Notes under the pieces: generated by a model
Databases searched by the model: none
Told to the model about the DNA's origin: nothing
Seen by the model: the letters and a program-made list of their open reading frames with translations, nothing else
NCBI GenBank assembly: GCA_018105865.1
Contig: CM030843.1
Span: 765,001 to 829,000, forward strand
DNA from: Metaphire vulgaris
Lineage: Eukaryota > Annelida > Clitellata > Crassiclitellata > Megascolecidae
Direction: 5' to 3'
Length of the DNA stretch: 64,000 bases
In this document: piece by piece, positions 48,001 to 59,065 of the stretch
Numbering within the stretch: the first letter of the stretch is position 1
How the letters are laid out: each line of letters starts with the position of its first letter
Translations under genes and position numbers: made by a program

Positions 48001-48981
48001 TAGTACCAGTATTTGACCGTGCTTAGCGCCGAAGTACACGTGGCGACCAGAGGGGACCTTCTCCCCGATCCAGAATGTGATGAAATTCGTGCTATCTTCT
48101 ACTGCATACACTATGACTGTCCTCCACATGAGGCAATTGGACCGGCTTCCATCCTTATGTTATTTTGGTCGACAGACAGGACGTCCAGTGCGACGACCAG
48201 AGCAGACGACAGCCGCTGTTGCAGAAGTCGGGCCTGTCGGATGTTGATGTCACTTATGTTGCCACTGAAGACTTGTTGATGACGACTTTTGTGGAAGTAG
48301 TAAAGAGGTACAATTTGCACCATTTTATAAACTTTTAAAAGTTTTTCTTGACATATCCTACCTCATTTATTTGTATACAATTTTCATGCTCACATAACTT
48401 TAATTAAATAGGATAATAAGACTAAATTATGCTTAAAAATAAATTATCAATTTAGGGGTGTTAGTCTCAAATTGGGGGGTGTTGGAGGATGTTAGGGGTG
48501 CATCTCAGGCTCGGATTGGGGAAAATTTGGGGAGTGTCGGTCTCAAATTGGGGGGTGTTAGGGGGTGTAAAATATCCTCGATAAGTGAATGGTAAATAAG
48601 AGGGCAACAGTTGAAAGAGTATTCTATAATTTGTTCTTAGATGGTTATGAATTCAGTTATTATTAGTCTTTAGGTGTTTATGACCTTTTGACCTCCTTGA
48701 TTTGATTCATTGCTGCTGATGATGATGATGATTCTAGGCATGATGCAGATGTTTTGGTCGGGTTTGAGATTCAGAGGTCATCGTGGGGATATCTTCTGCA
48801 GAGAGCTGCACATCTGAACCGAGACCTCTGCTCACAATTGTCTCGCATTCCAGGTAATTCCAGTTATTGCTAATTTTAATTCCTCAATGAATCTATTGAA
48901 TTGTGAGCAAATCTGATCAGCCATTATTATAAACAAATCTTTGGTAAAACATTATTTGGTTCTGAAACTTAATCGCTCCTG

Positions 48982-49035
<54 letters not shown>

Positions 49036-49350
49036 GCAACGATGTTGCAGAATGTAATGTTAATAAACTGCCAATAGGACCATTGCAGTGTGAATTTGTT
49101 TGGTATTCTGGTATGTGTCTGTGTGTGTGTGTGTTTAGGTGGGAGTTTGGAGAACCACTTTGAAGCAGATAAAGACGAATATGGAGCGCATCACATGTCG
49201 GAGATTCACATTTCGGGTAGAATTGTTCTCAACCTTTGGAGATTAGCCAGGCACGAAGTGAGTCCAGAATTACTCATCCTAAAAACTGCTTAATTAATTA
49301 ATTATATGCGCATTTGCTGCTTTGCGATTATTTACACTCTAGAAATGCTC

Positions 49351-49391
<41 letters not shown>

Positions 49392-51717
49392 GGAAATTAT
49401 TGATTAGAAGGGTTTAATTAGTTGATTGATCAAGGTCGTTCTTCTGATGTACAGGTGACCTTGAACGTGTATTCATTTGAAAATGTTGCTTACCACGTAC
49501 TTCATCAGAGATTTCCAAAGTACTCCAACCGCAGTCTGACCGAATGGTTTGATCACAGAAGTCACCTCTATAGGTAAACTTTTGCTGTTGAAATGTTCTG
49601 AATCAGCACAACTAAGAGCCGATAGAGTCTTGAAAATATCGGGTAATGGATAGACTGAGATAGGATGTTCACAATTTAATCTTCAAGAGAGTCATTGCCT
49701 ATTAAATTGAACTCCTGTTTGAAATTGATGTCATGTGATTAACATACTTAAGAATTTTACATATTTCAGGCCCTGTTGTCTACTGCAGGTCTTCACTGAT
49801 TTTCACTGATGCACCACAATTACTATAGCTTGTGCAGTTAAAGTTCAAATTAGGTCTAAGTTTTTGGTATGGGCATTCTTTTGATTGGAGTATTTTGCTC
49901 TTTGTTCTCAGGTGGAAAACGGTTGAGTATTTTATGGTACGTTCAAAGGCTAACCTGCAGATTATAGAGAAGCTGGATCTTATCGGCCAGACGAGTGAAT
50001 TTGCCAGGATATATGGCATTGAATTCTACGATGTCTTGAACAGAGGTTCACAGGTGCGTGTTTTCCACTTATAATAAATATAAAAGCCAGCAAACTCTGC
50101 TTTCAACACAAATGTACCCAGAAAGATATGCTACTAAATAGACTACCAGTAATCTCTATGGTTAATTCATTTGAAAACAATGGTTGAGGAAATGAAAACC
50201 ATTAGCATTGACATTGTGTTTGTTAAACAGTTGAAAATTCAGCACCAAATAAAGTGCAAATATATTTAAGAGTTTGAGTAGAGAAAGGTGTCATATTTTT
50301 TAGAAGAAATCTTTGTCAAAATTTCACCCTCCTCTGAAAAAATCTTTGCTACACAATTATATGTATGTACACTGAACTATTTATATAGCACCATAAGCAG
50401 AGCATAACCAAACACAATGGCTCTTACATTTAGCATTTAAAAATAACTGGTAAAAGGACAGTTGACTGTCTTAGAGTTGACATTTTGCAGGTGGATTTGT
50501 ATTTCTGTTATTCTATGCCTTTGTCTATTATTACCATAGAGGTATATAACTATTATTGTCGTTATTGTGTTGCAGTATCGCGTTGAGTCTATGATGTTGC
50601 GCATGGCAAAGCCGTTGAATTTCATCGCCGTCAGTCCAAGCGTTCAGCAGAGGGCGCGAATGCGTGCGCCTGAGTGCATCCCGTTGAATTTGGAACCGGA
50701 ATCCGAGTTCTATACTCATCCGGTGATCGTTCTTGACTTTCAGTCTCTCTATCCGTCGATTATGATAGCCTACAACTACTGCTTCTCCACATGTCTCGGA
50801 CGAATTGACAACTTCCCAAAACTGCAGTCAGTATACAGTACTGCTAAAAAAATTGTGAACACACATGGATTTCGAAGCAAAAGCGTATTTTTTCTACTGT
50901 ATTTTTTCATTTATGATACTATTGAACGATTGATGTACAGAAGGCTATAGATATACAAAAATAGTTGACCATTTTTTGTGGCATTTCGAACGCTCTAGAA
51001 TACCATTGAGACCAAATATACTGATTATTCTAGTACAGTTTGACACAGCAAAGATGGGGACACAAGAAAATGTGCATGAAATTTGTTTCAACACTTCTGA
51101 ATTTTTGCATATCTATAGCTTTCTGTACATCAATCGTAGAATAGTATCATTAATGAAAAAATATAGCATTGGTGTTCTTGGTTGTGATTGCAATATTTTA
51201 ACAAGCCTTAAACTTCGTTTTGCTTCGAAATTCATGTGTTCACAATTTTTTGAGCAGCACTGTACTTTATAGACAACTGCCAAACTCGCTAATGTACATA
51301 TCTGATAAACGTGTAATTTGTTGAAGGATGGAGAGAGAGAGAGAGAGAGAGAGAGATTTTGTAATATGATATATTCAGGTGTTGAGTTTTAGTGAGTCAC
51401 TTATTTGTGCTGTGATTCATCTACGTGGTCAGGAGAAAGTGATTTAATGCTGTGAGGAAGTTTTAAAATTGACAGGTGATGTTGTTATGTGCTTGAAGCC
51501 CTTGGCAATGCATTTCATGCAGTTTGTTCTTGTTTATGTTCTTGACTCTGTCATCAGTACTAGAAGCCATTGCTTTGGAGCAATTTTATTGATGTCTTTA
51601 TTGTCACATTTTCAAATATGGTGTTTTGGTGTAGCTGTATATTGTGTAAATCTTTTTAGAGACCGTTTGTTTACATTTTTCGTCAAGTTGTCAGACATTT
51701 GTTAATTTATTAATTAC

Positions 51718-51761
<44 letters not shown>

Positions 51762-51924
51762 TAATCGAAGGAAAAATGGAGGGAAAGAGAGTGAGAGGTA
51801 GACCGAGAAAGATGATGTTGGAGTGGATGATGAATAAAGGATATCAGGAACTCAAAGAAGAAGCAAGCAATCGATCGGAGTGGGAAAACTGGAAACCTGG
51901 ACCTGTCGAAAGACAGAAACACTG

Positions 51925-51972
<48 letters not shown>

Positions 51973-54900
51973 GCTTTTCTTGTGGTCTGTTTTCAGTGAG
52001 GGTCCTATAGAATTTGGCTGTACATTACTCAGTATTCCACCAAAGCTGCTTCAGGTATCAGTATCCTAATTTCAAGATTTTTCAGTTGTTTGTTTAAAAT
52101 GTTAAATTAATGTGTAGAGTACCGGTAAATATTTTTTAGTTTTTTTTGGTCATGTTACTAGTAACGGTCATGGTTCTGTCCTCTAAGTCAGTAAGTATGA
52201 AGCTGTAATGTCTTCAATTCTACGAATGAGAAAATTGAAAATATCAAAATATCAAGCTGAGTTTTTTTATTCTTTAATGTGTGTATCACGTAAACTGTTT
52301 CCTAGAGTTTAGCAAACGACGTTTCGATTTGTCCAAATGGCATTGTGTTTGTCAAGCAACATGTTCGGAAAGGAGTGATGTCAAGGTATGGATGAGTCAT
52401 CCGACAAGACCAATTTTCATAAGTATTCTATTCAAGTCAATCTGGGAAATTTTTAGATTTTGTTGAATGGTTGTGATATCATGCTATTTTCATAAACGTG
52501 GAAATATTTGATATAAACGAAACAGATTTGCCCAGTTTTATGTGGGTCAGAGCAGATTTTCTAACTTGCTTTTTACTTGTTATGAATGATTTCAGAATGG
52601 TTGAGGACATTCTTAATACTCGCCTTATGGTCAAACGGTCGATGAAGGAATACAAAAAGGACAAGGTTTGTTGACAATTGTCAGGCCTGAATGATTAATC
52701 AAAACAGTGGTCTTCCATTCATAATTTATTTCGTAAACTTTATTTTATGTTGAGTTACATTGGTTAGTCATTGTTACATTTTAATCGGTTCTGGTTCCTG
52801 CAGATAATTACTGTCATTGTATCATTGAAAGCCCTGACATGGCAGTACTTACAAATACAATGGTGATTTTATCAGGTGGAAATTAAGCTATCATGTACCT
52901 TTTGCAAAAAATTGAATGTTAGACTCATTCATTTAAATACTGGATAGGAATAAAAATGAAAATTAATTAGTTTTTAAGAGAAGATGTGATAATTCTCAAT
53001 AAGTAAGTAAATGAAATCCCATGAATTTATATAGGGTTTTCAAAGTAGTACCATTATAGCACAGTGTTCAGTCACATGTTGGTTGGGGCTCATCCATATA
53101 GTATGTACGCAAAAAGGCATATTTTCAACCCCCGCACCCCGTTGCACACACCGAACATGCACAAATCTCCTAAATCCAACTCCCCCTCATCAGTATATGC
53201 CTACTATATGCACGGACCCTTGTGCGGTAATATCATTAATATGCATATGTATATGTTTAACAAACTATTTGCTTAATTTGCATTATTTACATTTATGCTT
53301 TCTATGTTAAGAATTTTCTATGCTTTGACAGAGCCTGCAGAGACTTCTACACGCACGCCAGCTGGGCCTGAAGTTGATCGCCAATGTTACATTCGGTTAT
53401 GCTGCAGCAAATTTTTCAGGCCGGATGCCATGTGTTGAGGTAGGAGGTACTAACAAGGGTTAACGTTGGTTGAGAGATGTTCGCTTGTTATTAGGTTAAG
53501 ATGTTTTTGCTTACTGAATGGTGAAAACTAAATATGAGTTTGATTGAAGGTTTAGTATTTCCTAAGATGTGCGAAATTTCCTTACAATAAATACATTTAT
53601 TGTTATTAATAATTATCGGATGGCAGGAATTTTTTAGAAAAAGTTTTTGAAGTGGATGTCAAACAGTAACTGCGATAAGCAAGAACAGTTCAAAGCCGTC
53701 CATAAGCCAGAAGCTTTTTGTGGTCAAATTATCTTTAGGTTGGTGATAGTATTCTCAGAAAGTCTCGTGAGACGTTGGAACGGGCAATTCATTTGGTTGA
53801 AGCTACGCCAAAATGGTCGGCAAAAGTCGTCTACGGTGATACAGACAGGTGTGTTGACTTTATTTATCTGTTTTATTTTGGTGCCATTTTCTGAAATTTG
53901 GTAATAAATCTCAGACCGATGGTTTGCAGTAGCGGCTTCTGTGTTCTTTGTCACAGTATGTTCATTCTACTTCACGGAAGGACGAAAGAAGAAGCGTTTG
54001 TCATTGGCCAGGAAATTGCAGATGCGGTGACCGCCGACAATCCAAAACCCGTGGAGCTTAGGTTTGAGAAGGTGAAAAGATAGCATTTGATAGATATGAT
54101 ACTGATAATGATACTGTCAGACCTGCCTATTGTCACTTCTTTTAATGTCTCACTTCTTGTTTCTTCACAACTCTTGACCGTGTCAACAGCAGTACCATTC
54201 ATTCATTCATTCATTCAGTTCATTATTAATATCATCTGTGCTTAATATCGCCACCATGGTAGCATTTACCTGTTTTACTGAGTTCAGAAATTAATTTGAG
54301 GCTGTCAGTTGGGTTTAGTTTGAAACTCAAAACACATTTCTGCTAAACAAATGGGCAGAATTGTGACAGAATTCCTGCTGTGCTGTGCAATGCAGGTTTA
54401 CATGCCGTGCGTTCTGCAGACAAAGAAGAGATACGTTGGCTTTATGTACGAATCGGTCGACCAGGCCGAGCCAACATTCGATGCCAAGGGCATTGAGACA
54501 GTCCGTCGAGATAACTGTGCAGCCGTCAGCAAGGTCAACTCACAAGACTAATTTCTGTAGACGAGTATAGAGAAACATCTATTTATTTTTTATTTATTTT
54601 TATGACAATTTATATAGCACTATAGCCAAAAAAAGTACCACAAAGACATTGAACATGACCATTCAAGAGTTGTGTTTTGTGAAGAGAATAAATATATTGT
54701 TGAGGTGTTCTAATCTTGCCATGACTTGGAGTTTGACTGTTCCCATTTGTCTGTCTATATTTTATATTTTGATGTTTCTAAGATCCGGATTGTTATCGAA
54801 TCCCTTGACTTTGTATTTCTGTAACAAGATTTCCCGTTGCAAATTGACTACAGTGAAAGTTCTAAGGTGTTATGATCAACTGCATTTCTTTAATTTTGAT

Positions 54901-56790
54901 TTCAATTCATTTTTCTTAAGCGCCTATTTACTTCCTCTGTTTTATTTATTCTTCTCGAACATAGATTCTCGAAAAATCGATAAAGCTTCTATTTTCCACA
55001 CATGACGTATCTCTTGTGAAGAAATACGTTCAACGACAGTTTGTGAAGATTATGGAGGGCCACACCAGCCTTCAGGATTTCATCTTTGCCAAGGAGTTTC
55101 GCGGTTTGACTGGGTACCAGCCTGGGGCCTGTGTACCTGCGTTGGAAATAGCTAAGTAGGTAACCAGTGGCTCAATGTAATAAACTGAAAGCATTTATCA
55201 CTGTATTCTTTTTAAAACTTCAAACACTCTTTGAGTTGTTGCTGTTTGATTTCTGTATTTGATGCTTATAGTAATGTAAGTAACACAGTTTTGTTTTAGA
55301 ACAGAAATATCAGATGAGTTTGTTTTTCTTTTCTTTGCATCTCTATTAGACTATGCATGGTCCCTTTCAATAGTATTGAAATATCTATTTAATTAAAGCA
55401 TTTCTTATTGTTTTGAAGCCAGCCAACTTACAGCGGTCTACTACTAGATGTTAGCAAATAGACCTGGTGACCATAGAAATTTTGTCATTGTATTCATTCA
55501 TACCAGCAGAGAATCAAAGCATTTCTGCCATGAAATACATTTTTCATTTCAATGAAAATTGCTAAATTGAAATCTTAAGTATGGAATTCTTTCTTTATTC
55601 TTTGCAGACGTGCTGTCGGTAAAGATAGAAGAGCAGAACCTTTGGTCGGCGAAAGAGTTCCATACGTAATTGTCTTTGGGATTCCCGGTCAGCCTCTGAT
55701 CCAACTGGTTCGCCAGCCGCACGACGTACTCGCCGACCCCTCGATGCGGATAAACACGGTGTATTACATTACAAAGCAGATTGTGCCGCCTCTGTCTCGT
55801 GTGTTTTCGCTGCTTGGGGTTAACGTCCTGACGTGGTACCAGGATCTGCCGCGCGTGCTGAAGTCGGTCCCGGTTTTTGACAACGTACAGGAGACGAAGA
55901 AGGGAACCATATCGCGCTACTTCATGTCGCTCAACTGCCCCGTCTGCGAGGAAATCACGAACAGCGGGATCTGTGCCGAGTGCAAGAATGATCGCCAGAG
56001 AACGGCACTTATTCTTGGAACGCGCATTCATTTGGCAGAGAGCAGTTACTCACGGATATCTCAGGTTTGTTATTGTGGTAATTATGAGGTGGTTATTGTA
56101 ATTTCAAGATGGTTATTGTGGTAATTCAAGATGGTTATTGTGGTAATTTTGAGATGGTTATTGTGGTAATTTTGAGAATCTGGCCCTCTGTTTGATGAAC
56201 AAGAATTTTTTGCATTGTGTCTCATTACTGTATTTGACATGATATGGAGCTGATTTGATTTTTTGTTAGTTTTAATACAGTATATGCAGATATGCTGACA
56301 TAATAAGCTTAATTGCTGATGTACAGTATATTCAATTAATTTCAGTAGTATTTGTATTTATAACCTCTAAATTTATATAAAGTAGAGCTTGACTGTAAAT
56401 AATACCATAAGCAGTAAATATGCTAATAGTTAATCTATGCTGTGTATAGATTTTTGCTAGCATCTTTTCCGTGTTTTGTATTTAGTTGTCCTTTGTTTCA
56501 TTATTCTGTGGTTCATCAAAAAGGTTTTGGGATTTTAATTGCTTGTGTGAAGTTCATTCAATATTCTTGCACATCTTTGGTGAATGATGTGGTGCATATT
56601 ATATATATATTACTAATATATTATTAATAATATTATATAGGTGTGTGCTTCGTGTACGGGATGCATCGATCCCCAGATGCCTTGCGTTTCACTCGACTGT
56701 CCAGTATTTTTTCGTCTCGTCCGCGCTTCTCGAGATCTCTCAGCTGTACCTCAACTGCAGACGCTCCAACATCAGCTCCTTCGTTTCTGA
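36507..56790 (+). CDS. REV3L: DNA polymerase zeta catalytic subunit REV3L
   Basis: Family-B translesion polymerase, catalytic subunit of Pol zeta with REV7 and POLD2/POLD3, acting in the nucleus to extend from mismatched or damaged primer ends. I trace 34 exons: 36507-36645, 36955-37141, 37387-37461, 37936-38017, 38479-38563, 38751-38865, 39305-39405, 39918-40022, 40288-40372, 40503-40567, 40885-41031, 41258-41406, 41892-42016, 42361-42539, 43297-44959, 45327-45369, 46157-47184, 47579-47701, 48004-48307, 48738-48853, 49139-49257, 49455-49573, 49912-50053, 50576-50826, 51997-52054, 52306-52385, 52596-52665, 53332-53439, 53739-53848, 53957-54071, 54396-54533, 54965-55155, 55608-56064, 56641-56790. 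About 2,340 residues against about 3,130 in human; the middle region is shorter. Phases agree at every junction except for one missing base each in exons 17 and 19. Codon 36507 is GTG where the family has its Met, so the true start may lie upstream. Exon 10 could instead end at 40558 with a GC donor. Confidence 0.95.
37561..37920 (+). repeat. 60-bp tandem array, six units, in REV3L intron 3
   Basis: Six 60-base units; the three from 37681 to 37860 are identical. Each unit contains TATTAAC, which resembles a branch-point consensus, and ATTTGCATATGCTAATG, which includes an ATTTGCAT octamer (ATTTGCATTATGCTGATG in the first unit). The array ends 15 bases before the exon 4 splice acceptor at 37935. 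Long ORFs on both strands are artefacts of a period divisible by three. Confidence 0.95.
38325..38364. repeat. (GA)n microsatellite in REV3L intron 4
   Basis: GA run after a G-rich purine tract. Confidence 0.9.
38978..39060. repeat. (AAT)n microsatellite in REV3L intron 6
   Basis: AAT units with ACT and AAC interruptions. Confidence 0.9.
43297..44959 (+). other. REV3L: REV3L large central exon with REV7-binding motif
   Basis: A 1,663-base exon encoding a serine- and acid-rich, probably disordered region. It contains VDYADVLTKFALLS, resembling a conserved segment of vertebrate REV3L. Near its end, VVVRPMVDPPSR (44826-44862) fits the REV7-binding consensus with PxxxPPSR, and the exon finishes with FYSNPADVPPR, also conserved. 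A second, weaker REV7-type motif, VVVTPCRSPPRPS, lies in exon 17 at about 46328-46371. Confidence 0.8.
48985..49035. repeat. (ATG)n microsatellite in REV3L intron 20
   Basis: ATG/GAT triplet run. Confidence 0.95.
49351..49391. repeat. (AAT)n microsatellite in REV3L intron 21
   Basis: AAT run after GAAATGCTCTTAATAAT, again resembling the SINE-like tail. Confidence 0.9.
50836..51262. mobile_element. Tc1/mariner-like MITE in REV3L intron 24
   Basis: Terminal inverted repeats of about 48 bases, starting CAGTACTGCTAAAAAAATTG on the left and reading CAGTGCTGCTCAAAAAATTG on the opposite strand at the right, with TA on both outer sides (50834-50835 and 51263-51264). TA flanks are typical of Tc1/mariner insertion. 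It lies nine bases after the exon 24 end. The interior (50975-51130) matches dispersed family A. No transposase. Confidence 0.8.
51720..51764. repeat. (ATT)n microsatellite, left of LINE fragment
   Basis: ATT run immediately before a reverse-transcriptase 3' fragment. Confidence 0.9.
51765..51972 (+). mobile_element. 5'-truncated non-LTR retrotransposon, ORF2 3' end plus (ATT)n tail
   Basis: Encodes KMEGKRVRGRPRKMMLEWMM, then SNRSEWENWKPGPVERQKH and a stop at about 51924. The basic GKR-RGRPR segment followed by a W-E-N-W type ending is characteristic of the C-terminus of LINE-encoded endonuclease-reverse transcriptases. It is followed directly by (ATT)n (51926-51972), the retroposon tail. 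Only the last 50 or so codons remain. Inserted in the sense orientation in REV3L intron 24. Confidence 0.75.
55608..56790 (+). other. REV3L: REV3L C-terminal exons with CysA and CysB motifs
   Basis: Exon 33 encodes GERVPYVIVFG, YYITKQIVPPLSRVFSLLG and the CysA cluster CPVC...CAEC (55935-55986), a zinc site. Exon 34 encodes CASCTGC...CVSLDC, the CysB cluster, which in family-B polymerases holds a 4Fe-4S cluster and contacts accessory subunits. It ends ...HQLLRF then TGA at 56788. Confidence 0.9.
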
Positions 56791-58429
56791 ACATCAAACA
56801 ATTATAACAATAAGTGTAGTTTAATTGCTCATCAGACTTTCGTGAGTAGGGGGGTTGTGATCCCACCCAGTTTTATTTTCCTAGAACCACTACTGTGTGA
56901 TGGTTGCCATTCAACGTGTGCCTTGTGATGATCATTTGATCATTCGATCAACGATCGCTTGCCTTTGAGCATTTTGCTGTGGTTTTCTAATGAGCTACTG
57001 GCTTTTTAAAGTTACAGGGTGTTGTATCGTTGAATATTTTAATGAGGAACTGGCTTGAGACAGTTTTTGATGTGATTTGACGACTGCACAAAGGTCGAGA
57101 TTGTTTATGATTTGTAGGCCTTCAGTGAGATCTGACTTTCCATAGACCTGTGGCTTCACTGAACCATCTAACTATCAATCATTGTATTAAAAAACATTCA
57201 ACGTTTTTGTAAAATTGTGCAATAGCACTGTGCTCTTCATGCTATTTATAATATTATTATTGTTATGCTATTATTAAATCTGATGACAGTTGTTTTGGTC
57301 ATTGTTTCACTGTTATTGGCAAATCATGAAGTGTTTTGTGCTGTGATATATGATGTTAAATGATTGAATGTATCAATGCATGTTTAATAGAATCGAACTG
57401 ATTGAAAATGTAAATTATATTTGTTTAAATGTGACTATAAGTGTATGTGGTCTTGTGATATTTCTTCAGATAACTTAATTTGATATCTGGAATGCTGAAG
57501 TACCAGTACTCTATGCATTTACTGGAAGTTTGTATGAACTGCAGCCTAAGTTTTGTTTATTTTTTCAAATTAGTACAAGGGATGGATGAACATAGTTTCA
57601 AAAAGAGATTATGCATTTAGCATTATGTTTAGTTTTATTTTTGCAAGACATTTGCAAAGTCATAGATGTCATTTAGAGATATTAAATTGCAAAGGTCCAA
57701 TCTTGTAATTTCTTCACTGTGTTATTATAATTGCAAAATCTGTCCATATGTTGAGTCTTTTGAATGTGTGTGTGTGTGTGTGTGTGTGTGTCTTTATCCT
57801 TATTTGAGGAAGGAAATGTGAGCAATATGAATTAGATTATGTCGAATATAGAAATCAGCTAAAGGGAGAGAAACAACAATAGTGCACTTCTATAGCGCCA
57901 TTTATGATAGCCAAAGGTATCTACCGATGATATGCAAAATCCATCTCCAGGTGATCAGGTGACTTCCAAATGTAATTCATCGCAAGACTACAAGATATTC
58001 ACATTGTCAGCATTGCATGGCCTCAAACAGAGTTTAGTCTCATCCACCTTGCCTCAGGTAATGCTGCAGGTATTTTCATCACGGTGGTCGGTCGTTGAAT
58101 GCCGGTATTTGGCATAATTTGATACGGATGAGTGGTTGTTCCATTGCAGCTCTCCGCCTCCTCAGCATCCTTCCATTCCATTATGATTGTCATTGCTACC
58201 TGTCATTGATGTACTACTGTATTATAGCTGGTGATAACAATAACTGAACATAAATTCATATTTATTTTTACTATGATTCAACATCTGTTGTTGGTCCTAT
58301 TTTCAGGTGAGTCTGTCCAGTTGGATTTGATTTCTTTTCAGTAGTTTGTCACTAATTAAATCATTCTGTTCTCTATTCCTAGTTAAGTTATTTATTATCA
58401 CGTGCTCAGGTATATTTTTACACCCCATA
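56791..58429. other. REV3L 3' flank and intergenic
   Basis: No further exon. ATTAAA variants occur near 57185, but a canonical poly(A) signal close to the stop was not seen. A (GT)n run lies at 57767-57790, and TTCTATAGCGCCATTTATGA at 57890 is another family C-like start. Confidence 0.4.
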
Positions 58430-58897
58430 ACACCCTCCCAACACCCCACATTTGAGACCGACACCCCCCAAATCCCCCCAATCATGGAGGGCGCCACAAG
58501 CCAAATATTGGGTGGGCCAACATGGCCTGTTTGAAATTGGACAAAGCAAGGAGTAGTACTACAGTAGGCTATAGATATGCAACAATTCAGAAGAGTGATG
58601 CAACGAATTAAAACCACATATTCCTGTGTCCCCATCTTTGCTGTGTCAAACCGTACTAGAATTGTCAATATATTCTGTCTCAATTTTTTTCTAGAGCTTT
58701 AGAAATGCCACGAAAAATAATGAGCCATTTGAAACGACACTATACAAAGTCTTTCAGAAATATATTCTCTGTCAGGTTTTATAGACCACAAAAATATTAT
58801 GAAATTGATACCCTGTTTGAAATTGGACAATGCTAGTGCTACAGTAGGCTATAGATATGCAAAAATTCAGAAGAGTGATGAAACGAATTAAAAGGCC
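58430..58897 (-). repeat. Dispersed repeat family A, copy 2
   Basis: Reverse-strand counterpart of 35897-36311: AAGCCAAATATTGGGTGGGC, AACATGGCCTGTTTGAAATT and TAGGCTATAGATATGCAA appear in mirrored order. It continues into a C-rich CACCCCATAACACCC segment that matches the G-rich pieces at 18360-18535 and 48445-48590. Confidence 0.8.
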
Positions 58898-59065
58898 CCA
58901 ATCTCAGCTAGACCTTTGTTTTTGCTTGTCAGACTTTTTTGGCGGGGACCCCCAGAATTTACCGACCCCCTTCCCAAATTGATAATCCTATAGAAATAAC
59001 TGCACGCGCTGTAAATACTGATCCTGATTTTCAGTTGCTTTTTGGGCTAAGATTTCTTGTTTTAG

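Larger units (their letters stand above)
50735..53957 (+). other. REV3L: REV3L polymerase active-site motifs
   Basis: Motif A (DFQSLYPSI) is encoded at 50735-50761. Exon 28 (53332-53439) carries the motif B region ARQLGLKLIANVTFGYAAAN. Motif C (YGDTDS) spans the exon 29/30 junction, from about 53835 across the intron to 53957. Both catalytic aspartates of motif C and the motif A aspartate are present, so the enzyme should be active. Confidence 0.95.

Noticed and set aside
58939..59065. N-terminal extension of the SRCR/furin ORF as coding sequence
   Set aside because: No ATG, and the first part overlaps repeat-derived sequence (GGCGGGGACCCCCAGAATTT). The exon more likely starts at an acceptor at 59066 or 59098.
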